In this document: positions 8,698-16,462 of the stretch, piece after piece | Layout of the letters: each line of letters opens with the position of its first letter | Position numbering within the stretch: the stretch's first letter is position 1 | Assembly: GCA_944376205.1 (NCBI GenBank) | Contig: CALWBV010000001.1 | Location: 124,001-188,000, forward strand | DNA: 64,000 nucleotides | Direction of reading: 5' to 3' | Source of the DNA: an uncultured Christensenellaceae bacterium | Lineage (GTDB): Bacteria > Bacillota > Clostridia > Christensenellales > UBA3700 | Notes under the pieces: model-generated | Seen by the model: only the letters and a program-made list of their open reading frames with translations | Databases searched by the model: none | What the model was told of the DNA's origin: nothing | Program-made: the position numbers and the translations under genes

Positions 8698-8742
8698 TTT
8701 AGCAAAAACATTTATCCATTGCCAATTATTTTTCAATAAGCA

Positions 8743-8771
8743 TTGATTTATAATCAACAATGGTATATAAT
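8743..8771 (+). promoter_or_regulatory. Sigma-A promoter of galU
   Basis: TTGATT (8743-8748), 17-bp spacer, TATAAT (8766-8771). It gives a leader of about 50 nt. Confidence 0.7.
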
Positions 8772-8802
8772 GGAATATATACATATAATATATATGTATT
8801 CC
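8772..8802 (+). promoter_or_regulatory. 5' stem-loop in the galU leader
   Basis: Near-perfect inverted repeat beginning GGAATA and ending TATTCC, made mainly of alternating A and T. It falls at the 5' end of the predicted galU transcript, ending 28 nt before the ATG. A 5' stabilising hairpin is one possibility; no riboswitch family is recognised. Confidence 0.5.
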
Positions 8803-8830
8803 ACAATCAGCAACCTATTCAGGAGTATAT

Positions 8831-9700
8831 ATGACAAAAATTAGAAAAGCGGTTATTCCCGCAGCTGGTTTCGGCACAAGATTTCTGCCCGTAACCAAGG
8901 CTATTCCCAAGGAGATGTTGCCCATTGTTGACACTCCTACTCTTCAATACGTAGTCGAAGAAGCCGTAAAAAGCGGCATCAACGAAATTCTCATAATTCT
9001 TGGAAAAAATAAAAAATGCATAGAGGATCACTTCGACATATCCGTCGAACTCGAACAACTTCTTCAACGCACAGGCAAAAACGATTACTTAAAGCAAGTA
9101 CGTGACATAAGCAATATGGCTCACATATACTATGTTCGACAAAAAGAAATGAACGGCAGCGGTATGGCTGTTCTCGAAGCCGAAGCATTTGTCGGCAACG
9201 AACCTTTTGCAGTACTGTACGGTGACGATATCATCTATAATCCCGAAAAACCTTGTCTCAAACAGCTTATGGACGCTTATGACACAACCGGCAAAATTAT
9301 TCTCGGATGTCAGAACGTTCCTCGTGAAGAAGCCCCTAAATACGGCATTATTCAACCGGGCAACTCCAAAGGCAACTATACCGAAATCAAGCGTTTGGTT
9401 GAAAAACCCCCTATTGACAAACTTCCCTCAACGCTTGCAAGCATAGGCAGATATATTCTTACCCCCGATGTATTCGATATTCTTAAGCATACACCGCCTA
9501 TGCCCAACGGAGAAGTCTGTCTTACAGACGCAATCCAAACAATCGCAGATACAACAGGCGCATACGCATATACCTTTGAAGGCAGACGCTACGACGTAGG
9601 CGACAAGCTGGGTTACATTCAAGCAACTATTGAATACGGTCTTCGCGACGAGCACTTAAAAGACGGACTTAAAAAATATTTAAAAAATCTCGATCTCTAA
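8831..9700 (+). CDS. galU: UTP-glucose-1-phosphate uridylyltransferase
   Basis: 289 residues, the normal length. Makes UDP-glucose from UTP and glucose-1-phosphate for glycolipids, cell-surface glycans and galactose metabolism; cytoplasmic. It has the nucleotidyltransferase signature AAGFGTRFLPVTKAIPKEMLP near the N-terminus, LYGDD for the metal/nucleotide site, and LVEKP in the sugar-binding region. The ATG follows CAGGAG. It is transcribed divergently from the ctsR operon and is monocistronic with its own terminator. Confidence 0.95.
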   Translation: MTKIRKAVIPAAGFGTRFLPVTKAIPKEMLPIVDTPTLQYVVEEAVKSGINEILIILGKNKKCIEDHFDISVELEQLLQRTGKNDYLKQVRDISNMAHIYYVRQKEMNGSGMAVLEAEAFVGNEPFAVLYGDDIIYNPEKPCLKQLMDAYDTTGKIILGCQNVPREEAPKYGIIQPGNSKGNYTEIKRLVEKPPIDKLPSTLASIGRYILTPDVFDILKHTPPMPNGEVCLTDAIQTIADTTGAYAYTFEGRRYDVGDKLGYIQATIEYGLRDEHLKDGLKKYLKNLDL

Positions 9701-9746
9701 TTATATATCGAGAAAATAAATTTACATTGCATAAAAAACCAATACA

Positions 9747-9772
9747 GACGAAGCCTTTCGGCTTCGTCTTTT
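9747..9772 (+). terminator. Terminator of galU
   Basis: GACGAAGCC / GGCTTCGTC 9-bp perfect stem with a TTTC loop, followed by TTTT, 46 bp past the stop codon. Confidence 0.9.
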
Positions 9773-9874
9773 ATCTATAAAAATTTTATATTGCCCCAAT
9801 AATGCCTTTTGCCTTTTATTTGTCTGACACAGCCTTAAACTATTAAATATATAAATCGGTTTCAAAAACTAAAT

Positions 9875-9890
9875 GCAAACAATTGTTTGC
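9875..9890. promoter_or_regulatory. Palindromic operator at dinB (LexA-like)
   Basis: GCAAACAATTGTTTGC, a perfect 16-bp palindrome overlapping the dinB -35 region. The AAAC-N4-GTTT core has the geometry of the Gram-positive LexA box (GAAC-N4-GTTC) with one change per half-site. SOS control of dinB is therefore plausible but not proven. Confidence 0.55.
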
Positions 9891-9915
9891 TTTTTACAAT
9901 TTCTTATGTTATACT
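9887..9915 (+). promoter_or_regulatory. Promoter of dinB
   Basis: TTGCTT (9887-9892), 17-bp spacer, TATACT (9910-9915). The -10 ends six bases before the ATG, which predicts a leaderless transcript. Confidence 0.6.
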
Positions 9916-9921
9916 TTGAAT

Positions 9922-11148
9922 ATGAGAAGAATTTTACACTGCGACGCCAACAATTTTTACGCATCGGTAGAATGTATGCTTGACGAGTCCTTAAAGGATA
10001 AATACGTAGCCGTTTCGGGCAATCCCGACAAACGGCACGGCATTATTCTTGCCAAAAACCAAAAAGCAAAGGCTTGCGGCGTAAAAACGGGAGAAACTAT
10101 TTGGGAAGCAAAAAAGAAATGTCCCCAACTTGTTTTGGTACCTCCTCAATTCGACGAGTACGTAAAAATTTCTCAAAAGATATTCGATATTTATTGCGAA
10201 TATACCGACCGTGTAGAGCCTTTTGGAATCGACGAATGCTGGCTTGACGTAACAGGCTCGACAAAACTCTTTCAAAGCGCTGAAAACATTGCAGAAACTC
10301 TGCGCAACAGAATTAAAAACGAGATAGGAATTACCATATCCGTAGGCGTATCTTTCAATAAAATTTTTGCAAAACTAGGTTCAGACATGAAAAAGCCCGA
10401 TGCCGTAACCATCATAGACGAAGACAACTACAAGCAAAAGGTGTGGCCTTTGGACGTGGGAGACTTATTAATGATAGGAAGGCATACTCAAGAGAAATTA
10501 AGAAAAATCGGTATAAATACCATAGGCGATCTGGCAAATGCGCCTCTAAAAATTCTCAAAGACAAATTCGGCATAGTAGGTATAAAAATGCACGAAAACG
10601 CAAACGGGCAAAACGACGAACCCGTGCGTTATTATTATGAGCACCCGATTCCCAAAAGCGTAGGCAACTCAACTACGCTTCCAAAAGATGTAACTCGGCG
10701 CGAAGAAGCAAAAGCCGTCATAATGGCGCTATGCGAAATGGTTGCAATACGTTTGAGACGTCACGGATTTATCGCCGCAGGGCTTCATTTAGGCGTTAAA
10801 TACAACGATCTCACTTACATTGGAAAACAGATAAAGCTTCCCGAAAAAATCAATTCTGCGGGCAAATTATGCGACTACGCAATGAGTATCTATGACGAGA
10901 TACCTCCGCACTTACCGATAAGAGCCTTTTCCGTATCTACTTTCGATTTGTCTGACGGCGAAGAAAACGTACAACTTTCCCTTCTCGAAGACGTCGAAAA
11001 GACAGAAAAACTTCAACGTCTCGACAAATCCCTCGACGATATCCGCAAAAAATACGGTTACGGCGCTTTGAAGTCCGCCGCCGTGCTAGAGTTCCCGCAT
11101 ATTACCGACGATTTGGAAGACAGCGATTTTAAGCCTTTCAAAAAGTGA
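9922..11148 (+). CDS. dinB: DNA polymerase IV (Y-family translesion polymerase)
   Basis: 408 residues. Error-prone polymerase that extends past damaged or mispaired templates. Catalytic Asp8 (HCDANNFYASVE), Asp104 and Glu105 (GIDECWLDV) are present, followed by the helix-hairpin-helix thumb region and the little-finger domain. A short ENVQLSLL segment near residue 355 resembles a beta-clamp-binding motif. The frame opens upstream at 9883, but conserved sequence starts at MRRILHCD, so 9922 is chosen. There is no ribosome binding site: the ATG sits six bases after the -10 box. It overlaps no neighbour and ends at a bidirectional terminator. Confidence 0.93.
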   Translation: MRRILHCDANNFYASVECMLDESLKDKYVAVSGNPDKRHGIILAKNQKAKACGVKTGETIWEAKKKCPQLVLVPPQFDEYVKISQKIFDIYCEYTDRVEPFGIDECWLDVTGSTKLFQSAENIAETLRNRIKNEIGITISVGVSFNKIFAKLGSDMKKPDAVTIIDEDNYKQKVWPLDVGDLLMIGRHTQEKLRKIGINTIGDLANAPLKILKDKFGIVGIKMHENANGQNDEPVRYYYEHPIPKSVGNSTTLPKDVTRREEAKAVIMALCEMVAIRLRRHGFIAAGLHLGVKYNDLTYIGKQIKLPEKINSAGKLCDYAMSIYDEIPPHLPIRAFSVSTFDLSDGEENVQLSLLEDVEKTEKLQRLDKSLDDIRKKYGYGALKSAAVLEFPHITDDLEDSDFKPFKK

Positions 11149-11209
11149 TTTCGTCATACGTTACCACAACTTCTTTAGATCCTCAATAAAATTTATATCG
11201 CAACAATAA

Positions 11210-11240
11210 AAATACCTGCCCTAAAGGACAGGTATTTTGT
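11210..11240. terminator. Bidirectional terminator between dinB and ppdK
   Basis: AATACCTGCCC pairs with GGACAGGTATT (one mismatch, TAAA loop). T-rich tracts follow on both strands, so it can end both convergent genes. Confidence 0.85.
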
Positions 11241-11280
11241 TTTTGATTATCCTAATAATCCTCTGCGATAAATCACTATA

Positions 11281-13944
11281 TTAGTCTTCCTCGAGATATC
11301 TTGTCTCTGCAGGAGCAGGCTTAATTCTAGGATTGATGATATTAGCCTGTGCAGCTGCAAGTCTTGCTATAGGTACTCTGAAAGGAGAGCAAGATACGTA
11401 AGTGAGACCTACATTGTGACAGAATTCGATAGTCGAAGGATCTCCGCCTTGTTCGCCGCAGATACCGAGTTTGATGTCGGGTCTGGTGGACTTACCGCCT
11501 TCGATAGCGATCTTCATAAGCTTACCTACGCCTACCTGGTCGAGTCTTGCAAAAGGATCGGATTCGAATATCTTCTTCATATAGTATTCGTCGAGGAACT
11601 TACCGGCATCGTCTCTCGAGAAGCCGAAAGTCATCTGCGTCAAGTCGTTGGTACCGAAGGAGAAGAACTCTGCTTCTTTAGCGATTTCGTCAGCCGTCAA
11701 AGCTGCTCTGGGAATCTCGATCATTGTACCGATGTGATATTCCATAGTAGTGTTGTTTGCCTTGAGAATCTTGTCTGCAGTTTCAACAACAACGCCCTTG
11801 ACGTACTTCAATTCCTTTACGTCTCCTACGAGAGGAATCATGATTTCAGGAATTACGTTGAAGCCTTTCTTTCTAACCTCCAAAGCTGCTTCGATGACAG
11901 CCTGTGTCTGCATTTCTGCGATTTCGGGATATGTTACTGCAAGACGGCAACCTCTGTGACCCATCATAGGGTTGAATTCGTGCAAACCTTCTACGGTAGC
12001 CTTGAGCTCTTCGAAAGTCAAGCCCATAGTCTTTGCAAGATCTCTGATTTCTTCGTCCTTATGAGGTACAAACTCATGGAGAGGAGGATCGAGGAAACGG
12101 ATAGTAACAGGTCTGTCGCCCATAGCCTCGTAAAGACCGATAAAGTCTTCTCTCTGCATAGGCAAAATCTTTGCGAGAGCCTTCTTTCTCTCCTCAACAG
12201 TCTTGGAAACGATCATTTCTCTTACTGCAGGAATTCTGTCCTCTGCAAAGAACATATGCTCGGTACGGCAAAGACCGATACCTTCTGCGCCGAACTTAAC
12301 TGCAGTAGCAGCATCGTTGGGAGTGTCAGCATTTGTTCTGACCTTGAGTGCGCGATACTTGTCAGCCCACTCCATAATAGTAGCGAAGTCGCCGCTTACG
12401 CTTGCGTTTTCGCTGGCAATCTGTTCGCCGTAAACGTTACCTGTGGAACCGTCAAGCGAGAGATAATCCTGATCGGTATATTCCTTGCCGTCGATATAGA
12501 TAACTCTCTTTTCTTCATCTATTCTGACAGCGCCGCAACCTGCTACGCAGCAAGCGCCCATACCTCTTGCAACAACGGCTGCGTGGGAAGTCATACCGCC
12601 TCTTACGGTCAATACGCCTTGAGCCGCATACATACCTTCGATATCTTCAGGAGAAGTCTCGAGTCTTACGAGAACAACCTTTTCACCGTTTTTAGCTCTT
12701 TCGACAGCTTCTTCAGCCGTAAAGCTTATTTTACCGCAAGCTGCACCGGGAGAAGCAGGCAAGCCCTTTGCGATAACTTTTGCCTTCTTGAGTGCCTTGG
12801 GTTCAAACTGGGGATGGAGCAAAGAGTCGAGTTGCTTGGGTTCGATCTTAAGAAGTGCTTCTTTTTCGGTGATCATGCCTTCTTTAACGAGGTCGCAAGC
12901 GATTTTGATAGCTGCACGAGCGGTACGCTTACCGTTTCTTGTCTGCAACATATAAAGTCTTCCTTCTTCGATGGTAAACTCCATATCCTGCATATCCTTG
13001 TTAGCTTTTTCAAGTCTTTCTGCGATTTCTACAAACTGATCGTAAACAGCCTTGTTTGTCTTTGCAAGCTGATCGATAGTCTGGGGAGTACGGATACCTG
13101 CAACGACGTCTTCGCCCTGTGCGTTCATAAGATACTCGCCGTAGAGTCTCTTTTCACCTGTCGAAGGGTCTCTCGTAAATGCAACGCCCGTACCGGAAGT
13201 GTCGCCCATATTACCGAATACCATTGACTGTACGTTTACAGCGGTACCCCAGCTTCCGGGAATATCGTTCATACGACGATATACGATAGCACGAGGATTG
13301 TTCCAGCTTCTGAATACGGCTTTTACAGCCTCGATGAGCTGAACCTTGGGATCCTGAGGGAATTCGCTGCCCTGATCCTTAAAGTAAACTTCCTTGAAGA
13401 GTTTGATAAGCTGTTGCAAATCTTCTGCGGTAAGTTCTGTATCGGACTTGATACCTTTTTCTTCCTTTACCTTGTCGATGATCTTTTCGAATTCGCTCTT
13501 GGGCGTACCCATAACGACGTCAGAGAACATCTGAATAAATCTTCTGTAACAGTCATAAGCGAATCTGGGGTTGCCGGTCTTTGCAGCAAGACCCTTTACG
13601 GAAACGTCGTTAAGACCGAGGTTAAGGATAGTATCCATCATACCGGGCATTGATGCTCTTGCACCCGAACGAACGGATACGAGGAAAGGATTTTTCTCAT
13701 CGCCGAATTTTTTGCCTGCATCTGCTTCAACTTTAGCGAGAGCCTCAAAAATTTCTGCAACTATTTCGTCGGCAATCTTTTCGCCGTCGTCATAATACTT
13801 TGTACAAGCCTCTGTGGTAATGGTGAAACCTTGAGGTACAGGCATACCCCAAGAGGTCATTTTAGCAAGGTTGGCGCCCTTTCCGCCAAACAAATCTTTT
13901 CTGTCGCCGTCAGCTTCTTTGAAAAGATATACGTACTTTGTCAT
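11281..13944 (-). CDS. ppdK: Pyruvate, phosphate dikinase
   Basis: 887 residues. Interconverts pyruvate + ATP + Pi and PEP + AMP + PPi, a common route between PEP and pyruvate in fermentative Clostridia. Domains in order: ATP-grasp-like nucleotide-binding domain (GGKGANLAKM at the start), the swivelling phosphohistidine domain with GGMTSHAAVVARGMG (the His is phosphorylated), and the TIM-barrel pyruvate/PEP domain with the catalytic-cysteine motif GICGEQGGDP near the end. A TTG seven codons upstream is in frame, but AAGGAGG sits between it and the ATG at 13944, so the ATG is the start. A TATAAT-like box lies about 40 nt upstream. A 279-bp gap to recO holds nothing that I recognise. Confidence 0.96.
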   Translation of the reverse strand: MTKYVYLFKEADGDRKDLFGGKGANLAKMTSWGMPVPQGFTITTEACTKYYDDGEKIADEIVAEIFEALAKVEADAGKKFGDEKNPFLVSVRSGARASMPGMMDTILNLGLNDVSVKGLAAKTGNPRFAYDCYRRFIQMFSDVVMGTPKSEFEKIIDKVKEEKGIKSDTELTAEDLQQLIKLFKEVYFKDQGSEFPQDPKVQLIEAVKAVFRSWNNPRAIVYRRMNDIPGSWGTAVNVQSMVFGNMGDTSGTGVAFTRDPSTGEKRLYGEYLMNAQGEDVVAGIRTPQTIDQLAKTNKAVYDQFVEIAERLEKANKDMQDMEFTIEEGRLYMLQTRNGKRTARAAIKIACDLVKEGMITEKEALLKIEPKQLDSLLHPQFEPKALKKAKVIAKGLPASPGAACGKISFTAEEAVERAKNGEKVVLVRLETSPEDIEGMYAAQGVLTVRGGMTSHAAVVARGMGACCVAGCGAVRIDEEKRVIYIDGKEYTDQDYLSLDGSTGNVYGEQIASENASVSGDFATIMEWADKYRALKVRTNADTPNDAATAVKFGAEGIGLCRTEHMFFAEDRIPAVREMIVSKTVEERKKALAKILPMQREDFIGLYEAMGDRPVTIRFLDPPLHEFVPHKDEEIRDLAKTMGLTFEELKATVEGLHEFNPMMGHRGCRLAVTYPEIAEMQTQAVIEAALEVRKKGFNVIPEIMIPLVGDVKELKYVKGVVVETADKILKANNTTMEYHIGTMIEIPRAALTADEIAKEAEFFSFGTNDLTQMTFGFSRDDAGKFLDEYYMKKIFESDPFARLDQVGVGKLMKIAIEGGKSTRPDIKLGICGEQGGDPSTIEFCHNVGLTYVSCSPFRVPIARLAAAQANIINPRIKPAPAETRYLEED

Positions 13945-14223
13945 ACACTTCCTCCTTTTTGACAAATCAAAGTTAATTCTCTATTATAAAACAAAAGATA
14001 TTGTTAATCTGTGGATATTTTACAATAAACAGGCTTAAATTTCAACTATATTAACGCACAATATTAATAAAAAATGTAAAACTTTTCAATTCTTTGCGAA
14101 TACGAAGAGCTTTTGGAAGTATTTTTTCCTTATTGCCCGATTTCTTTTGAATTCATTTATAGATAGGGTGAAAATTTTATGCACAAAACGGACATTTTAT
14201 CGCAAAATCAAATTGATATAAAA

Positions 14224-14766
14224 TTATGTCAGATCTGTTTTGAGAAGTTCGGCAAGCGAATTGATTTTCACTCCGTGAGTGTGAAGAAAATAATTGTAAA
14301 AGTCTCTGAAAGTTATTGCTTTTACTTCGTAACCGAGTGCCGACGTCATTTCCTTAAGATGTTCAAAAAGACATACTTTTGGATATTGCGTTTTATAGCA
14401 AAGTTCGTTGAGACATTCGAGCATTGACACGAAAAGCCTGTGATTGTATTCACCTTCGAGCGTCATTTTATCCACGACTTCGAGTACCGCCGCAGCACAA
14501 TAATATTTCAAAGGGTCTGTTGCAAGATTGAAAAAATTATCTATGCAGTCGCAACCCGTCAGCACGTACCTGTTTTTTTTCGCAAGATAATATTTGCCGA
14601 AACACAACGGCGTAACGGCATACTTGAGTTTTGACTTTGCACTCTTACAGCCTTTTGCGCACACGCCGATTTTACCGTGCTCTGCAAGGTAGAGTGTGAT
14701 GATTTTATCGTTTTCTTTATAGTCGGTACTTCTTAAGCAAATGCCTTCTTCGACGAGGAGTTCCAC
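14224..14766 (-). CDS. recO: DNA repair protein RecO, short form
   Basis: 180 residues from a GTG preceded by AAGGAGGGA; the usual length is about 240-260. The N-terminal OB-fold (EEGICLRSTDYKENDKIITL) and part of the helical domain are clear, including KGCKSAKSKLKYAVTPLCFG. The C-terminal third, where many homologues have a zinc site, is absent. RecO loads RecA on gapped DNA together with RecR. The stop is clean and I see no frameshifted remainder in the downstream gap. It follows yqzL by 11 bp, the order known from Bacillus (era-yqzL-recO). Confidence 0.85.
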   Translation of the reverse strand: MELLVEEGICLRSTDYKENDKIITLYLAEHGKIGVCAKGCKSAKSKLKYAVTPLCFGKYYLAKKNRYVLTGCDCIDNFFNLATDPLKYYCAAAVLEVVDKMTLEGEYNHRLFVSMLECLNELCYKTQYPKVCLFEHLKEMTSALGYEVKAITFRDFYNYFLHTHGVKINSLAELLKTDLT

Positions 14767-14777
14767 ACTCCCTCCTT

Positions 14778-14879
14778 TTATCTTTTGTCCTCCTTGTCCT
14801 GCAAGTCGTGCCACATAAGATAATAATTTATATTTCCGGTTTTACCGAAAAGTTGCCACAAAGTTTGTCTGATGTCCAT
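14778..14879 (-). CDS. yqzL: YqzL-like small protein
   Basis: 33 codons starting with an ATG behind GGGAGGCGGCT. The product contains WQLFGKTGNINYYLMWHDL, which matches the short conserved YqzL pattern (W-x-hydrophobic-F-x-x-TG-x-I-x-x-YL). In Bacillus the gene sits between era and recO, exactly as here. The stop codon TAA is immediately followed by the recO ribosome binding site, so recO translation is probably coupled to it. Function is not known. Confidence 0.85.
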   Translation of the reverse strand: MDIRQTLWQLFGKTGNINYYLMWHDLQDKEDKR

Positions 14880-14937
14880 AGCCGCCTCCCGAGAATATGT
14901 AAGTAAAAAAATACGGGCACGGCTTTTTATTAGTATG

Positions 14938-15834
14938 TCAATCTTTAAGGTCTTTTATGTTGTATCCCAATTGATTGAGAAGAAAATCGCTTTCTCTCCA
15001 ATCCTCTTTTACTCTCACGTAAAGATTGAGATATACCTGCGTATCGACGAGTTGTTCTATATCCTGTCTTGCCTGCGTGGAGATCTTTTTTATCATGGCG
15101 CCGCCTTTGCCTATTACCATGGCTTTATGCGACTGCTTTTCGCATACGATGTCGGCGTCGATCTCTATTATACCGTCATTGCGCTGAACAAATTTATTGA
15201 CGGCGACGCCTATTCCGTAAGGTATCTCTTTATCGAGATTGCGAAGCGCCTTTTCTCTGACGATTTCGCTGACCATGAATCTTACCGACTTATCGGTATA
15301 CATATCCTCGTCAAAGTATCTCTCGCCCTCGGGCAGAAGCTGTAAAAATCTCTCTGTCAGCATATTCACGTTCTTACCAGTAAGCGCACTCACGGGAATT
15401 ATGCTGTCGACTCCGTCGATATCCTTCAATTCGTTGATTCTCTCGACTATAGCTTCTCTCTCAACTTCGTCACACTTGTTGAGAACAATAATGAACGGAG
15501 TTTTTTTACCTGCGTACTTTGCTATATATTCTCTGTCTGTGTCGTCGACTTTCTTATCCATCGCCGATACGTAGACGATTATTTCGGTGCCTTCCTGCCC
15601 CTTTTCCACGCTTTTCATCATGTATTTGGAAAGAGCGTTTTTGGCTTTGTGTACACCCGGGGTATCGACAATTACTATCTGATAATCGTCGCCGTTCATA
15701 ATTCCCAGAATTTTATTGCGTGTAGTCTGCGGCTTCCAGCTTACGATAGACACTTTCTCACCCACCAAAGTATTGGTGAGAGTCGATTTCCCCGCATTAG
15801 GCTTGCCTATCAAAGATACAAAACCCGTCTTCAT
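14938..15834 (-). CDS. era: GTPase Era
   Basis: 298 residues. Essential GTPase that binds the 3' end of 16S rRNA in 30S assembly. G1 GKPNAGKST, G3 DTPGVH, G4 NKCD and G5 SAL are all visible in the N-terminal GTPase domain. A C-terminal KH domain with VIGKGGAMIKKI binds the rRNA. AGAGGG precedes the ATG. 58 bp upstream of yqzL. The cdd and dgkA genes that often sit between ybeY and era are absent; the 151-bp gap 15835-15985 is AT-rich and empty. Confidence 0.96.
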   Translation of the reverse strand: MKTGFVSLIGKPNAGKSTLTNTLVGEKVSIVSWKPQTTRNKILGIMNGDDYQIVIVDTPGVHKAKNALSKYMMKSVEKGQEGTEIIVYVSAMDKKVDDTDREYIAKYAGKKTPFIIVLNKCDEVEREAIVERINELKDIDGVDSIIPVSALTGKNVNMLTERFLQLLPEGERYFDEDMYTDKSVRFMVSEIVREKALRNLDKEIPYGIGVAVNKFVQRNDGIIEIDADIVCEKQSHKAMVIGKGGAMIKKISTQARQDIEQLVDTQVYLNLYVRVKEDWRESDFLLNQLGYNIKDLKD

Positions 15835-15985
15835 ATATTGTTACCCTCTGAATATTATTTAGTCTTGAATTGCGTATTAAGCATTCTTTTTCAAATACCG
15901 CATATTGCGATTTACTACAAATTGCAAAATTTAATTTGTCGACTTTTCGAAAACTTTCGCCGTCGGCATATATTGGCCGTCGATG

Positions 15986-16462
15986 TCAATCCCTGGTTAT
16001 TCCCATTGACGAAAGTATCTTTTCCTCCATGGCACGCATCTCGACTTTGTCGTCCTCTTCCATATGGTCATATCCCAAAAGATGCAGCAAACCGTGCAAC
16101 ACGAGATATGCGCATTCTCTTTCGACAGAATGTCCGTATTCTTTACTCTGTTCTACCGCCCTGTCGTAACAAAGCATTATCTCTCCGAGAAGAATTTCGC
16201 CGGTCGCCATATCCACGTCGTCGGGATAATCTTCTGCCTTAAAAGGCAGTTTTACTTCAAGATTGGGAAAGGACAATACGTCTGTAACGCTATCCACGTT
16301 GCGGTATTCTCTGTTGACTTCCCTTATTGTTTCTCCGTCAGCCACGGTAAGCTCGGCGTAAACGTTGTCTGGCAAGGAAAATTCTTTGCAAACCTCGTCG
16401 AAAACTTTTTTTATAAGTTCGGTATCAAGACCGCTTTGCGTATCGTCAAAAATCTCGATCAT
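15986..16462 (-). CDS. ybeY: Endoribonuclease YbeY
   Basis: 158 residues. Zinc endoribonuclease in 16S rRNA maturation and ribosome quality control. The three-histidine metal motif HGLLHLLGYDH is intact near residue 124, and the conserved VTDVLSFP precedes it. It overlaps pgpH by 4 bp (ATGA), indicating coupling. Confidence 0.95.
   Translation of the reverse strand: MIEIFDDTQSGLDTELIKKVFDEVCKEFSLPDNVYAELTVADGETIREVNREYRNVDSVTDVLSFPNLEVKLPFKAEDYPDDVDMATGEILLGEIMLCYDRAVEQSKEYGHSVERECAYLVLHGLLHLLGYDHMEEDDKVEMRAMEEKILSSMGITRD

Larger units (their letters stand above)
7965..8742. other. Non-coding divergent region between ctsR and galU
   Basis: About 780 bp with no supportable gene on either strand; stop codons break all frames on the minus strand, and the one plus-strand frame (8147-8440) lacks a ribosome binding site and family resemblance. 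The plus strand from about 8150 to 8430 is strikingly poor in G. It holds two copies of the 15-bp palindrome (8076-8090, 8683-8697) and a lone CtsR-like heptad (8139-8145). Confidence 0.6.
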
